This document shows, one piece after another, positions 33,540 to 44,548 of a stretch of DNA of 64,000 bases; the first letter of the stretch is position 1; every line of letters starts with the position of its first letter. Source of the stretch: Erinaceus europaeus (lineage: Eukaryota > Chordata > Mammalia > Eulipotyphla > Erinaceidae). The DNA lies in the NCBI RefSeq assembly GCF_950295315.1, contig NC_080176.1, forward strand, positions 36,786,189 through 36,850,188. Reading direction: 5' to 3'. The notes below the pieces were generated by a model that searched no databases, was not told where the DNA came from, and saw only the letters and a program-made list of their open reading frames with translations. A program made the position numbers and the translations under genes.

Positions 33540-34895
33540 GCTTCCTCTCAGCAACCAGTCTTCCAACACAAGTGCTCACAAGTGCTCAGGGTGCTGTCTT
33601 TGTTGATCTCACAGCAGCCTATGACACGGTCTGGCACTGTGGTCTCCTAGTCAAGATCTGAAGATGCCTGACTCCATGGGTGGCCAACACTATATCGTTT
33701 CTTCTCCAAAACAGAAGATTCCGGGTGCATCTGGGTGACAAGTCTAGCAGATGGAGACTTGTCTCAAGTGGCCTCCCCCAGGGCTCTGTTCTGGCTCCTA
33801 CGCTATTTAATATTTACATCAATGACCTCCCAGAAACTTCTTCAAGGAAGTTCATCTACGCCGATGACATATGCTGTGCAACTCAGGCATCCAAGTTCGA
33901 CATCCTCGAGGAAACACTCACGAAAGACATGTCTCTGATATCTGAATACTGTAAAAAATGGCAACTAATCCCTAGCACTGCAAAAACGGTATCATCTGTT
34001 TTCCATCTACACCATGCCTCGGCCTCGCATGAGCTTAAGTGCAGCGTGGCGATACGAGAATCCGGCATGAAGCCCAGCCAGTCTATCTTGGCGTTACTCT
34101 CGATCGCACTCTGTCATTTCACAAACATCTCATAAAAACTGCAGCAAAGGTGGGCGTGAGGAATAACATCATTGCAAGACTGGCCAGCTCCTCATGGGGC
34201 GCGAGAGCTTCCACACTACGATCATCGTCTCTGGCATTATGCTATTCCACTGCAGAATACTGTGCCCCAGTATGGTTCCGTAGCCCCCATGTCCACTTGG
34301 TCGATTCCAAATTATATTCCTCCATGAGGATAATTTCTGGAACCATCCGTTCCACCCCGGTTCCATGGCTGCCAGTTCTTAGCAACATCGCCCCGCCAGA
34401 TATTCGTCGGGATGCGGCATCATCTAAGTTCATTTCCCATGTCTATGCTTGACTGGACCTGCCAATATACGCGGATATCTTCGCCCACCCTGTCCAACGC
34501 TTGACGTCTCGTCACCCAATCTGGGTCCCCTACGCCTACACTGAACTTCTCTGTTCCAGTCTCTTGGAAACAGAGCTGGCAGTCAGCTGAGGTAAAGAAC
34601 AAACACCTCATCACAGACCCCTGCAAGCGTCAACCCGGCTTTGACCTAGCACGTTATGATTGGGCTCTCCTCAATCGCTATTGAACAGGCCATGGCCGGT
34701 GCGCCGCTATGTTCCATCGCTGGGGAGCCAGAGATGACCCGAACTGCCCCTGCGGCTCCAGACAGACTATGACCCACATAGTCAACGACTGCCACCTCTC
34801 CAGATTCAAAGGAGGTCTCGAAACTTTACATCAGGCTCAACCTGATGCTGTTGACTGGCTACGGAAGAAGGGCAAACGCTAGAAGAAGAAGAAGA
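33540..34895 (+). mobile_element. Vingi-like (Ingi-related) non-LTR retrotransposon, 5'-truncated and decayed
   Basis: Plus-strand conceptual fragments in order: FVDLTAAYDTVW (about 33600, RT motif A), GLPQGSVLAPTLFNIYINDL (about 33770, motif B), FIYADDICC (about 33853, catalytic YADD intact), YLGVTLDRTLSFHKHL (about 34085), LALCYSTAEYCAPVW and NIAPPDIRRDAA, then a C-terminal RCAAMFHRWGARDDPNCPCG and MTHIVNDCHLS knuckle-like Cys/His stretch before KKGKR and a stop at 34880. The tail is (GAA)n, not poly(A). At least one frameshift (between 33680-34135 and 34039-34452) and several stops (for example TGA at 33660, TGA at 34450, TGA at 34682) kill it. This RT type is known from hedgehogs. Confidence 0.88.
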
Positions 34896-35078
34896 AGGGA
34901 GCTGAACTAGGCCCACAGCCCAGCTCAAGCTGTGGAAGTGTCTAAGGACAAGTGGAGTGGCCAAAGGTAGAGCCAAAGGAAGATAAAGAAAAAGAATTCA
35001 TGACCCTACGGAATGTCCCAATCAGAGATAACCTTCACTGAGATCCTGAAAATTGCTTCTATAAACTACTGAAAGTTT
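34896..35078. other. Intronic sequence, no gene seen
   Basis: Short unique spacer between the Vingi and L1 fragments. Confidence 0.3.
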
Positions 35079-35945
35079 ATTCTTCTTAAGATTGTTTTAG
35101 CAATTCTAGGTCTTTTCTAGTTCCAGATAAATATTTGTAGCTTTTGTTCTATTCTCCTAAAAAAAAAAAAAAAATTGGGTGGGATCTTGATGGGAATTGC
35201 ATTAAATTTGTATATGGCTCTGAGTAGTATGTTCATTTTGGTGATGTTAATTCTTCCAATCCGTGAGCATAGAATATCTTTCCACTTCTTTGTGTCTTTT
35301 TCTATTTCCTTGAATAGTGACTCATAATTTTCAGTATAGAAGTTTTTCATTTCTTTGGTTAGATTTATTCCTAGATATTTTATTGTTTTTGTTGCTTTGG
35401 TAAAAGGAATTGATTTCTGGATTTCTTCTTCTGTTAACTTAGTGTTTGCATAGGGGAATGCCACTAACTTTTGTATGTTAATTTTGTAGCCTGACACCTT
35501 ACTATATTGACTGATAACTTCTTTTTTTAAATATTTATTTATTTACTTATTCCCTTTTGTTGCCCTTGCTATTTTATTGTTGTAGTTATCATTGTTGTCG
35601 TCCTTGTTGTCAGATAGGACAGAGAGAAATGGGAGAGAGGAGGGGATGACAGAGAGGGAAAGATAGACATCTGCAGACCTGCTTCACCACCTGTGAAGCA
35701 ACTACCCTGCAGGTGGGGAGCCAGGGGCTCGAACCGGGATCCTTATGCCGGTCCTTGTGATTTATGCCATGTGTGCTTAACCCATTGCGCTACCGCCCAA
35801 CTGCCACCTGATAATTTCTAAGAGCTTCCTGCTGGATTCTTTAGGTTTTTCTAAGTATACTATCATATCATCCACAAATAGGGAGAGTTTGACTTCTCTT
35901 CCAATCTGTATCCCTTTAATTCCTTGCTCCTGCCTGATTGCTCTG
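35079..35945 (-). repeat. Older L1 ORF2 fragment split by a SINE
   Basis: Minus strand, left piece 35497-35117 reads SGYKINIQKLVAFPYANTK, KTIKYLGINLTKE and KKWKDILCSRIGRINI. The right piece (35945-35810) reads [16 protein letters not shown], with the catalytic Asp-Asp pair intact. The SINE at 35523-35805 divides the two. Both ends of the fragment are broken, so there is no 3' UTR or tail. Confidence 0.9.
35507..35821 (-). repeat. SINE type A with target duplication
   Basis: Element 35523-35805 in minus orientation. CTGATAACTTCT at its left (about 35510) and CTGATAATTTCT at its right (about 35809) are the copied L1 target. Confidence 0.9.
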
Positions 35946-36254
35946 AAAGTTCATTCTTATCTTTGAGTCATGTCTAAAACCTTGAGTATTTCTCCCTTAG
36001 CACCAGGCTAACACCATGCCTCTCTCTCTTCTAGAGCTATCCAATCCTTGAGAGCAAGGACTCTGTAACTAATCACCTTAGCACCATTCTGACATATATA
36101 AAATATGTGACTACGGGGTAGAGAGTATCTGAAACGCACACTTCTTTGCTTTCCCTGGAGAGTTGGTCCCAGTTGTTTCTAGTTCGCTATGAAGGAGGTC
36201 AGTTTCAAATTGCCTCCAAATGCATTCCTTCTGATGTCTTCAGCCTTCTTCTCT
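35946..36254. other. Intronic sequence, no gene seen
   Basis: No supported feature. Confidence 0.35.
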
Positions 36255-36400
36255 AGATTTTTTTTTTTTTTTTTTTAATCAGAGCATTGCTTAGCTCTGT
36301 CTTATATTGTGGAGCAGGGGCTGAACTTGGGACCTCAGAGCTTTGGGCATGAAAAATCTGTATTAAAAAAAAAAAAAGAAAAATCTATATTACCACCCTG
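36255..36400 (-). repeat. SINE type C
   Basis: T run, then CAGAGCATTGCTTAGCTCTG, GAACTTGGGACCTCAGAGC. An internal A run at 36365-36378 breaks the head. Confidence 0.65.
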
Positions 36401-36629
36401 GTATCCAGAGTACTTAAATAGAGAAGATGTCTACCAGTCTCAGAACAGCAACGGTTTACAGCTATGTTACAAACATCTCTGAAGAGGTTGCAGGATGCAG
36501 TTGGCTGGCTGAACCACATGAGGGGACCTAAAAAAAATCTGTAATGATTTCAAAAGACAACACTCCTGCACCATCTAGTGTAGAAGCACAGTTTAATCCC
36601 CAAATAAGTGATTTAAGAATTGTAAACAG

Positions 36630-37390
36630 GGAGACTTCCGGGGGCGGGGCTACGAGTAGCAGCAGATCTGTTTCTCTCCTCTCCTCTCCCAGATCAATTA
36701 GGAATACCAAAGGAGACCACCTGGGACTGAAACAAGACAAGACTAGAATGACTACAGGAACCCACCAAATCACTGGTGAGTGCAAACACATGTGGATGGT
36801 GACAGAGAGGAGCCTACTGAGAGACTAAGTGGCTGGTAACAGTCCTGCGGTTTATCAGTTGAAACACCACCTCCAGTCTGTTCAACCAACAAGGGGACAG
36901 CTGAAGGGAGGAGAATACTCCCCAGAAGCTCACCAAGTGCAACCCTGAGTCTCCATTGCGACTGCCCTCAGAATCTGGAGCAGCAGCAGGGAGGGACACC
37001 AGGGGACAGAGATCTAACGAGGAAATTCAGGAAAAGACCTATACCTCAGTGACATAGCTGTGGGGCTGTGAAAGTCTCTTTGCATAACCACTGGACTATC
37101 TCTGCCACACCCTGCCTTATCTCTTCGTTAGGAGTCAGTGATTAAATTAAGAAGCCTACTTATAGTTTAGAAGCCCTCAGGCTCCCATAGCCTACAGAGA
37201 AAAAATAAATAAATAAAAAGAGGATTTTAAATCACTGAGCTCCAACTCAGGGATTAAAATACTATTGAAACAACTGTTAACTTTCACCACTGTGAACCCT
37301 TTAATTACCTCACTTAGACACAAGTCAATCCAGGAAATAGTGATCAGTAATATGAAAAGTACTAAGAGAGGGAACTCATAACATAATATA
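36630..37390 (+). promoter_or_regulatory. L1 5' UTR (copy 2)
   Basis: It matches the 5' UTR of copy 3 from its first base and then carries about 110 bases (about 37262-37375, TTGAAACAACTG to AACTCATAAC) that copy 3 lacks. In L1s this region is the internal Pol II promoter; I infer the same here. The start is GC-rich. Confidence 0.75.
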
Positions 37391-38296
37391 TAAAAACCAA
37401 CAAGAAGAAATATTGGAGAAACAAACTAGGACAACAGTCCAGCTAAAAGCTCCCCAAAGGGTGAAGCACAAAATAACGAGTTCAACGTCCAAACATTAGC
37501 TAAGGAAATAATCACAGGAGTGAGTAAAGAGTTTGAAAGAATTGTACTCAAATACAGGAACAACAAATGAGACTCTGGAAGAAAACACTATCTCAAGGTT
37601 ATTAGAGAGCTGAAAGCTGAAATAGCTGAACTAAGAACACAACTAGCTGAACAAGCTAAAACAGGGAAAGAAAATAGATGAACTCCAGAAAGCAGTAGAG
37701 AGCAGAGAGAATAGAATCAACAAGGCTGAAGACAGAATTAGCAAGATCGAGGACGAATTAGAGACAACTAAAAAAGAAGTAAGAGATCTCAAAAAGAGAT
37801 TAAGAGATGCTGAAAACAACAACAGAGACCTATGGGATGACTTCAAAAGAAACAATATATGCATTATTGGCTTACCAGAGGAAGAAAGCATTCTTCAGGC
37901 CAAAATAGCTGAAAACTTCTCTAATCTAGACAACATCAAAGACATAAAGATTCAAGAAAGCCAGAGGGTCCCAAACAGAATTAACTCAGACTTAAAGATA
38001 CCAAGACACATCATATTTAGAATGGAAAGGAATAAGGATAAAGGAAGGATCCTGAAGGCTGCAAAAGAAAAACAAAGAGTCACCTACAGAGGAAAACCCA
38101 TTAAGATTAGCAGCAGACTTCTCCACACAAACACTACAGGCCAGAAGAGAATGGCAAGATATCTATCGAGTGCTCAATGAGAAAGGCTTTCAACCAATAA
38201 TACTATATCCTGCTAGACTGTCATTCAGACTAGATGGAGGCATCAAAACCTTCTCAGACAAGCAACAGTTGAAGGAATCAACTATCACCAAGCCTG

Positions 38297-38740
38297 CCCT
38301 GTGTTGTTTTCAATGGGCTGGCTTCACGGATGGGTAACAGACGACCCAGGACTCATGGCTGGCTCTTTATTCATGCAGGACGCAGCACAATCTATACCAA
38401 GCTAGACTAAACTAACAACTAACTAAAACGAACAATGTTGTCTTTATATATACTTCCCAAGTAGGGTGTGAACAGGCTGTGCCATAGAGAGGGTGGAGAG
38501 AAAAGTGACTGGTGAAAATCAGAGTGTGACAAGGAGAGGATCAGGGTGTGGCAAGGAGAGGGGGTGGAGCAGGTGAGAATTCTACCACTAAACCACCAAT
38601 GCCCTGGAGGGAAGGTGGTGCTTGTTAACAGAGGTTATGTAAATAAAATACAGTGGTTATGTAAATAGAATGCAGTGTTAAGCAGGGGGGATTTAAACCA
38701 AATGAAACAGAAGGGGGTTTTAGAAGCATACCACACCCTG
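38297..38740 (-). mobile_element. Solo LTR (434 bp) with TATA box and tRNA-Gly-like segment
   Basis: The LTR is 38302-38735, flanked by CCCTG at 38297-38301 and 38736-38740. On the minus strand it begins TGTGGTATGC and ends AACAACA, with TATATATAAA at 38453-38444, then AATAAA at 38371-38366, so U3-R-U5 read leftward, the same direction as TMEM241. The intact L1 sequence on both sides (GCCTTGAAAGAAG in copy 3) proves the insertion. No PBS or internal region remains. The 5-bp duplication does not settle the class. Confidence 0.92.
38569..38602 (-). other. tRNA-Gly 5'-half-like segment in the LTR
   Basis: The minus strand begins GCATTGGTGGTTTAGTGG and then TAGAATTCTCACCTGC. From memory of mammalian tRNA-Gly(GCC/CCC), 32 of 34 bases agree with the 5' half, up to the start of the anticodon loop, including the A box (TGGTTTAGTGG). 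The 3' half is absent. It lies in U3, about 115 bases upstream of the TATA box. Confidence 0.75.
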
Positions 38741-38823
38741 AAAGAAGTTCTGAAAGGTCTTCTATAAACAGTCAGACCATCATAAATAGGACATATATCA
38801 GAACACTCTAGAACTCTACAAGA

Positions 38824-41800
38824 ATGGCGTTAAAATATCTTCAATCTTTGATATCAATAAATGTCAATGGCCTCAATTCACCTATTAAAAGACACAGAGT
38901 AGGAAGATGGATCAGAAAATACAACCCAACAGTATGCTGTCTACAGGAAACCCACCGAACTCAACAAGACAAACACAGACTTAAAGTGAAAGGATGGAAA
39001 ACTATCATACAAACCAATGGCCCACAAAAAAGGGCAGGAACAGCTATTCTCATATCTGACATGATAGACTTTAAAATAGATACGATTACAAAAGACAGGA
39101 ATGGACACTACTTAATGCTCAGAGGTTCAGTCAATCAAGAGGACTTAACAATTATTAACATCTATCCACCCAATGAGAAGCCATCTAAATACATCAAACA
39201 TCTACTGAAAGAGCTACAGCAATATATTAACAGTAACACAATCATAGTAGGGGACTTCAACACCCCACTCTCTCAACCTGACAGATCATCCAGGCAGAAA
39301 ATCAATACAGGCATAAGGGAGCTGAATGACGAGATAGATAAACTAGAACTATTGGACATTTTCAGAGTCATTCATCCCAAGACACTGGAATACACATTTT
39401 ACTCAAATCCACATGGGTCATTCTCAAGGATAGACCACATGTTAGGCCACAAAGACAGCATCAGTCAATTCAAGAGCATTGAAATCATCCCAGACCACAG
39501 TGGAATTAAACTAACACTTAACAATCAACAAGAGATTAGTAATAGTCCCAAAATGTGGGAGCTCAACAGTACACTTCTTAACAACTTCTGGGTCAAAGAG
39601 GAAATAAAGGGAGAAATCAAAATGTTTCGAGACTTCAATGAAAATGAAGACACAAGCTATCAAAATATTTGGGACACAGCTAAAGCAGTCCTAAGAGGGA
39701 AGTTCATAGCTATACAAGCACACATTAGGAAACAAGAAAAAGCACAAATAAACAGCCTGATTGCACATCTTAAAGACCTGGAAGAAGAACAACAAAGGAA
39801 CCCTAAAGCAACCAGAAGGACAGAAATCACTAAAGTTAGGGCAGAAATAAATAACGTTGAGAATAAGAAAACCATACAAAAGATCAACGAAAGTAAATGT
39901 TGGTTCTCCGAAAGAGTAAACAAAATCGACAAACCTTTAGCCAGACTCACAAAACAAAAAAGGGAGAAGTCCCAAATAAAATGGATACTAAATGAAAGAG
40001 GAGATATCACAACAGACACTGCAGAAATTCAACATATCATGTGAGGCTTCTATGAACAACTATATGCCACCAAACTAGAGAACCTGGAAAAAATGGACGA
40101 TTTCCTAGATACCTACCAACTTCCAAAACTAAGTAAAGAGGAAGTGGATAACATGAACAGGTACACCGCAGCCAATGAAATTGAAACAGTTATCAAAAAT
40201 CTCCCCAAAAATAAAAGTCCTGGACCAGATGGTTTTACAAATGAATTCTACAAAACCTTCAAAGAAGAACTAATGCCTCTACTTTTAAAAGTCTTCCAGA
40301 AGACTGAAGACACTGGAATACACCCTGCCAGCTTCTATGCAGCTAACATCACTCTGATACCAAAAGCAGACAGGGACACAACCAAAAAGGAAAACTACCG
40401 ACCAATATCTCTGATGAACATAGATGCTAAAATACTGAACAAAATTCTAGCCAACCGGATACAGCAGTATATTAAAAATATTGTTCATCATGACCAAGTG
40501 GGGTTTATCCCAGGCATGCAAGGTTGGTTTAATATACGTAAATCCATCATTGTGATCCACCACATCAACAAAAGCAAGACCAAAAACCACATGGTCTTAT
40601 CAATAGATGCAGAGAAAGCCTCTGACAAAAATACAACATTCCTTTATGATCAAAACACTACAAAAAATGGGAATAGATGGAAAATTCCTGAAGATAGTGG
40701 ACTCTATGTATAGAAAACCTATAGCTAACACCATACTCAATGGTGAAAAACTGGAAGCATTTCCACTCAGATCAGGTACTAGACAGGCCTTCCCACCATC
40801 ACCATTACTATTCAACATAGTGTTGGAAGTTCTTGCCATAGCAATCAGGCAGGAGCAAGGAATTAAAGGGATACAGATTGGAAGAGAAGAAGTCAAACTC
40901 TCCCTATTTACAAATGACATGACAGTATACACAGAAAAACCTAAGGACTCCAGCAAGAAGCTTTTGGAAATCATCAGGCAATACAGTAAGGTGTCAGGCT
41001 ACAAACTTAACATTCAAAAGTCAGTGGCATTCCTCTATGCAAACACTAAGGTAGAAGAAATTGAAATCCAGAAATCAATTCCTTTTACTATAGCAACAAA
41101 AACAATAAAATATCTAGGAGTAAACCTAACCAAAGAAGTGAAAGACTTGTATACTGAAAATTATGAGTCACTACTCAAAGAAATTGAAAAAGACACAAAG
41201 AAGTGGAAAGATATTCCATGTTCATGGGCTGGAAGAATTAACATCATCAAAATGAATACACTACCCAGAGCCATCTACAAAGTTAATGCTATCCCCATCA
41301 AGATCCCAACCACATTTTTTAGGAGAATAGAACAAATGCTACAAATGTTTATCTGGAACCAGAAAAGACCTAGAATTGCCAAAACCATCTCGAGAAAAAA
41401 GAACAGAACCGGAGGCATCACACTCCCAGATCTCAAATTGTTTTATAGGGCCACTGTCATCAAAACTGCTTGGTACTGGAACATGAATAGACACACTACC
41501 AGTGGAATAGAATTGAGAGCCCAGAAGTGAGCCCCTACACCTATGGACATCTAATCTTTGACAAAGGGGCTCAGACTATTAAATGGGGAAAGCAGAGTCT
41601 CTTCAACAAATGGTGTTGGAAACAATGGGTTGAAACATGCAGAAGAATGAAACTGAACCACTGTATTTCACCAAATACAAAAGTAAATTCGAAGTGGATC
41701 AAGGACTTGGATGTTAGACCACAAACTATCAGATCCTTAGAAGAAAATATTGGCAGAACTCTTTTCCGCATAAATTTTAAAGACATCTTCAACGAAACAA

Positions 41801-42084
41801 ATCCAATTACAAAGAAGACTGAGGCTAGTATAAACCTATGGGACTACATTAAATTAAAAAGCTTCTTCACAGCAAAAGAAACCACTACCCAAACCAAGAG
41901 ACCCCTTACAGAATGGGAGAAGATCTTTACATGCCATACATCAGATAAGAGCTTAATAACCAACATATATAAAGAGCTTGCCAAATTCAACAACAAGACA
42001 ACAAATAACCCCTCCAAAAATGGGGGGAGGACATGGACAGAATATTCAACACAGAAGAGATCCAAAAGGCAGAGAAACACATGA
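38824..42084 (+). pseudogene. L1 ORF2 remnant (copy 2): EN, RT, C-terminus
   Basis: ATG at 38824. Endonuclease part (to about residue 230): [43 protein letters not shown]. The YAPNEK loop is YPPNEK here, and four residues (SIFS) before DHSG are missing compared with copy 3 (near 39500). The frame runs 406 codons to TGA at 40042-40044, where copy 1 has CGA. RT part: [37 protein letters not shown] (copy 1 keeps RQGCPLSP), and FTNDM (about 40907-40921) in place of FADD. The extra A in GACAAAAATACAA (40624-40636) shifts frame as in copy 1. Further breaks lie at 41500-41530 and near 42010. Confidence 0.92.
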
Positions 42085-42884
42085 AGAAATGCTCCAAGTC
42101 TCTGATTGTCAGAGAAATGAAAATAACGACAACAGTGAGATACCACTTCATTCCTGTGAGAATGTCATACATCAGAAAAGGGAACAGCAGCAAATGCTGG
42201 AGAGGGTGTGGGGTCAAAGGAACCCTCCTACCTTGCTGGTGGGAATGTCAGTTGGTCCAGCCTCTGTGGAGAACAGTCTGGAGAACTCTCCGAAGGCTAG
42301 AAATGGACCTACCCTATGATCCTGCAATTCCTCTCTCTGGGGATATATCCTAAGGAACCCAACATATCCATCCAAAAAGATCTGTGTACAAATATGTTCT
42401 TGGGATCACAATTTGTAAAAGCCATAACCTGGAAGCAACCCAGGTGTCCACCAACAGATGAGTGGCTGAGCAAGTTGTGGTATATATACACAATGGAATA
42501 CTAAGCTGTAAAAAATGGTGACTTCACCGTTTTCAGCCGATCTTGGATGGACCTTGAAAAAATCATGTTATGTGACATAAGTCAGAAACAGAAGGATGAA
42601 TATGGGATGATCTCACTCTCAGACAGAAGTTGAAAAACAAGATTAGAAAAGAAAACAGAAGTACAACCTGAAATGGAATTGGCGTATTGCACCAAAGTAA
42701 AAGACTCTGGGGTGGGTGGGTGGGGAGAATACAGATCCATGAAGGATGATAAATGACATAGTGGGGGTTGTATTGTTAAATGGGAAACTGGGGAATGTTA
42801 TTCATGTACAAAGTACTGTATTTACTGTTGAATGTAATCATTAATTCCTCAATAAAGAAATAAAATAAAAAATTTTAAAAAAAG

Positions 42885-43250
42885 GGAAGCAAATCTGGAT
42901 AACCCCAGAGGACATCAGGCACTGTTTCACTTATCTGAGAGAGAAGAGAAAAAAGGAAGGGCACGTGGAAGTAGCAATATAGGCATTGGTGTGACTTAGA
43001 AAGAAAGTGAAGGTAGAACTGTAGAAGAGAATAAAAATGGCCACATAGATAGAGAGACAGATACACACAGAGAGACAGAGTTAACCCATATCTGTGACCT
43101 GGGGAGAGAACTACTGCAGTTTTCACTAAGGGGAAGGGGGACACAGAATTCTGGTGGTAGGAACAGTGTGAAATTATACCCCCATTATCTTTTAGTTTTG
43201 TACGTCAACACTATAATCATCAGTAAAAAAATAATAATAAATTAAGTAAA
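42885..43250 (+). repeat. CTGGTGG-family retroposon, variant
   Basis: It ends GAATTCTGGTGGTAGGAACA, GAAATTATACCCCCATTATC and TTGTACGTCAACACTATAATC, with an AAATAATAATAAATT tail. The 5' part is more diverged (GGCATTGGTGTGACTTAG, CATAGATAGAGAGACAG). It directly abuts the tail of L1 copy 2. Confidence 0.6.
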
Positions 43251-43289
43251 TAAATCAATGAAAGAGAAAGAGGAAAGAGACACACACAC

Positions 43290-43400
43290 AGAGAGAACTC
43301 TCACACTGAATCTTCTCCCAGTGTGGTAAGGATTGGAGTTCAAACATGGGTTGTGTGCATGGCAGACCAGGTGCCTTTCCAGGTGAGCTACCCCAAGGAA
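43290..43400 (-). repeat. Old SINE, minus orientation
   Basis: Reverse complement: GGGGTAGCTCACCTGGAAAG, CATGCACACAACCCATGTTTG, TCCAATCCTTACCACACTGG. Type E-like. Confidence 0.5.
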
Positions 43401-43409
43401 ATCCCAGTA

Positions 43410-43830
43410 ACCAGACATGAGATCAATCTAAATGACCCATGGACAGATAACTGGATAAGGAAGATGTTGAATGTATATACATAACGGAATTCTACTCTGC
43501 ATTTAAAAAGACGGCCTTGTGTCTTTTGGGATAGAACATGGAACTGGAGGTGACTGTGCTAAGTGAAATAAGCAAGGAAGTAAAAAGACAACTTCTGGTT
43601 GGTTTAGTACAGGCATGAAATATAAATAAAAGAAATGAACTCACAAAAATAATAGCAATCATACTGACTCAGACTCTGTGAAAACTATGGTGGTTATTGA
43701 AGCAATGAGAAGGGAATTAGGGAGGCAGATAGTGGGGTCTCTGATATAATAGAACTGGAACTTAGGCGGTGTGTATGGTAAATGGATACACACATACAAA
43801 GTCATAAGCTATATTCCTAGTTCTTAATAT
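43410..43830 (+). repeat. Ancient L1 3'-end fragment
   Basis: ATGACCCATGGACAGATAAC, ACGGAATTCTACTCTGCATT and CTAAGTGAAATAAGC are decayed forms of the ORF2 C-terminal/3' UTR boundary of mammalian L1. Confidence 0.7.
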
Positions 43831-43935
43831 ATTAATGATGGGCATTAATATTAACATTAATAATTAATAATCATAAATAATAATTAATATCAATAACATT
43901 AATAATTAATATTAATATATTAATGATGAGCATTA
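43826..43935. repeat. AT-rich, near-palindromic array
   Basis: ATTAATATTAACATTAATAAT repeats closed at both ends by TATATTAATGATGGGCATTA and TATATTAATGATGAGCATTA. It could form cruciform structures and looks like local slippage expansion. Confidence 0.7.
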
Positions 43936-44404
43936 AAAAGTATCAAAATCATGAAAGCACATGAGTGATAAATTAGCACAGGTTGGAGAAATTTTATAGA
44001 ATATGATGAATTAGACCAAGCAATGATAGCCTGGATAAATTATCATAGTAGGAAAATTGGTAAAATCTGAATAAAGCCTTCAGATTACTGAAGAACAGAG
44101 TCCCAATGTGAATTTCCTCATTTTGACAAATGTATCCAAGATACATAACACGTGATCATTAACAGAAGATATGTGACATAGAACTCTTATTATTTTTGTA
44201 ATTTTATGTAAATCTTCCATTATTATAAATTTGGATGTTTATCACAAAACAAAATGGAATAGAAAAGCAAAATTACTCTGGAAAGAAAAAAAAAAGAAAT
44301 AGGTCAGAAAGCACAGGAAAGAATTTATTCTAGGCATCAGATGTCCTACTCTGGTTCATAGCACAGAATAGTCAACAGTCTGCTGTTTGTGGCACTTGGG
44401 CTTC
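43936..44404. other. Intronic sequence, no gene seen
   Basis: AT-rich with no supported feature. Confidence 0.35.
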
Positions 44405-44548
44405 TCTTTTCCTCTTTTCTTTTTTAATTCAAAGCACAGACGGAACTCTGGCTTATGGTGATGCTGCAGATTGAATTTGTGACTTCAGAGCCACAAGCAT
44501 GAATGTCTTTTCTGAATAATCACTGTGCCATCTCCCCAGCTCTCCACC
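44405..44548 (-). repeat. SINE type C
   Basis: Reverse complement: GGGGAGATGGCACAGTGATT, CATGCTTGTGGCTCTGAAGTC, AATCTGCAGCATCACCATAAG. Confidence 0.75.

Larger units (their letters stand above)
37390..38780 (+). pseudogene. L1 ORF1 remnant (copy 2), interrupted by an LTR
   Basis: Aligned to the intact ORF1 of copy 3, the ATG has decayed to ATA near 37391, several indels shift the frame (for example in the coiled-coil part near 37555 and 37665), and a 12-codon stretch after GLPEEE is missing. The C-terminal CTD is cut by the LTR at 38302, with the last codons resuming at 38741. It is not translatable as ORF1p. Confidence 0.85.
36630..42870 (+). mobile_element. Nearly full-length young L1, decayed, with LTR inserted (copy 2)
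   Basis: The order is 5' UTR (36633 GACTTCCGGGGGCGG to about 37390), ORF1 remnant, a 434-bp solo LTR, then a short spacer, ORF2 and 3' UTR, ending near 42857 with CAATAAAGAAATAAAATAAA. Without the LTR the element would be about 5.8 kb. It lies antisense to TMEM241 in the 15.8-kb intron. I could not see a convincing target duplication. Confidence 0.95.

Noticed and set aside
38569..38602. A functional tRNA-Gly gene
   Set aside because: Only the 5' half is present; there is no B box or 3' acceptor stem.
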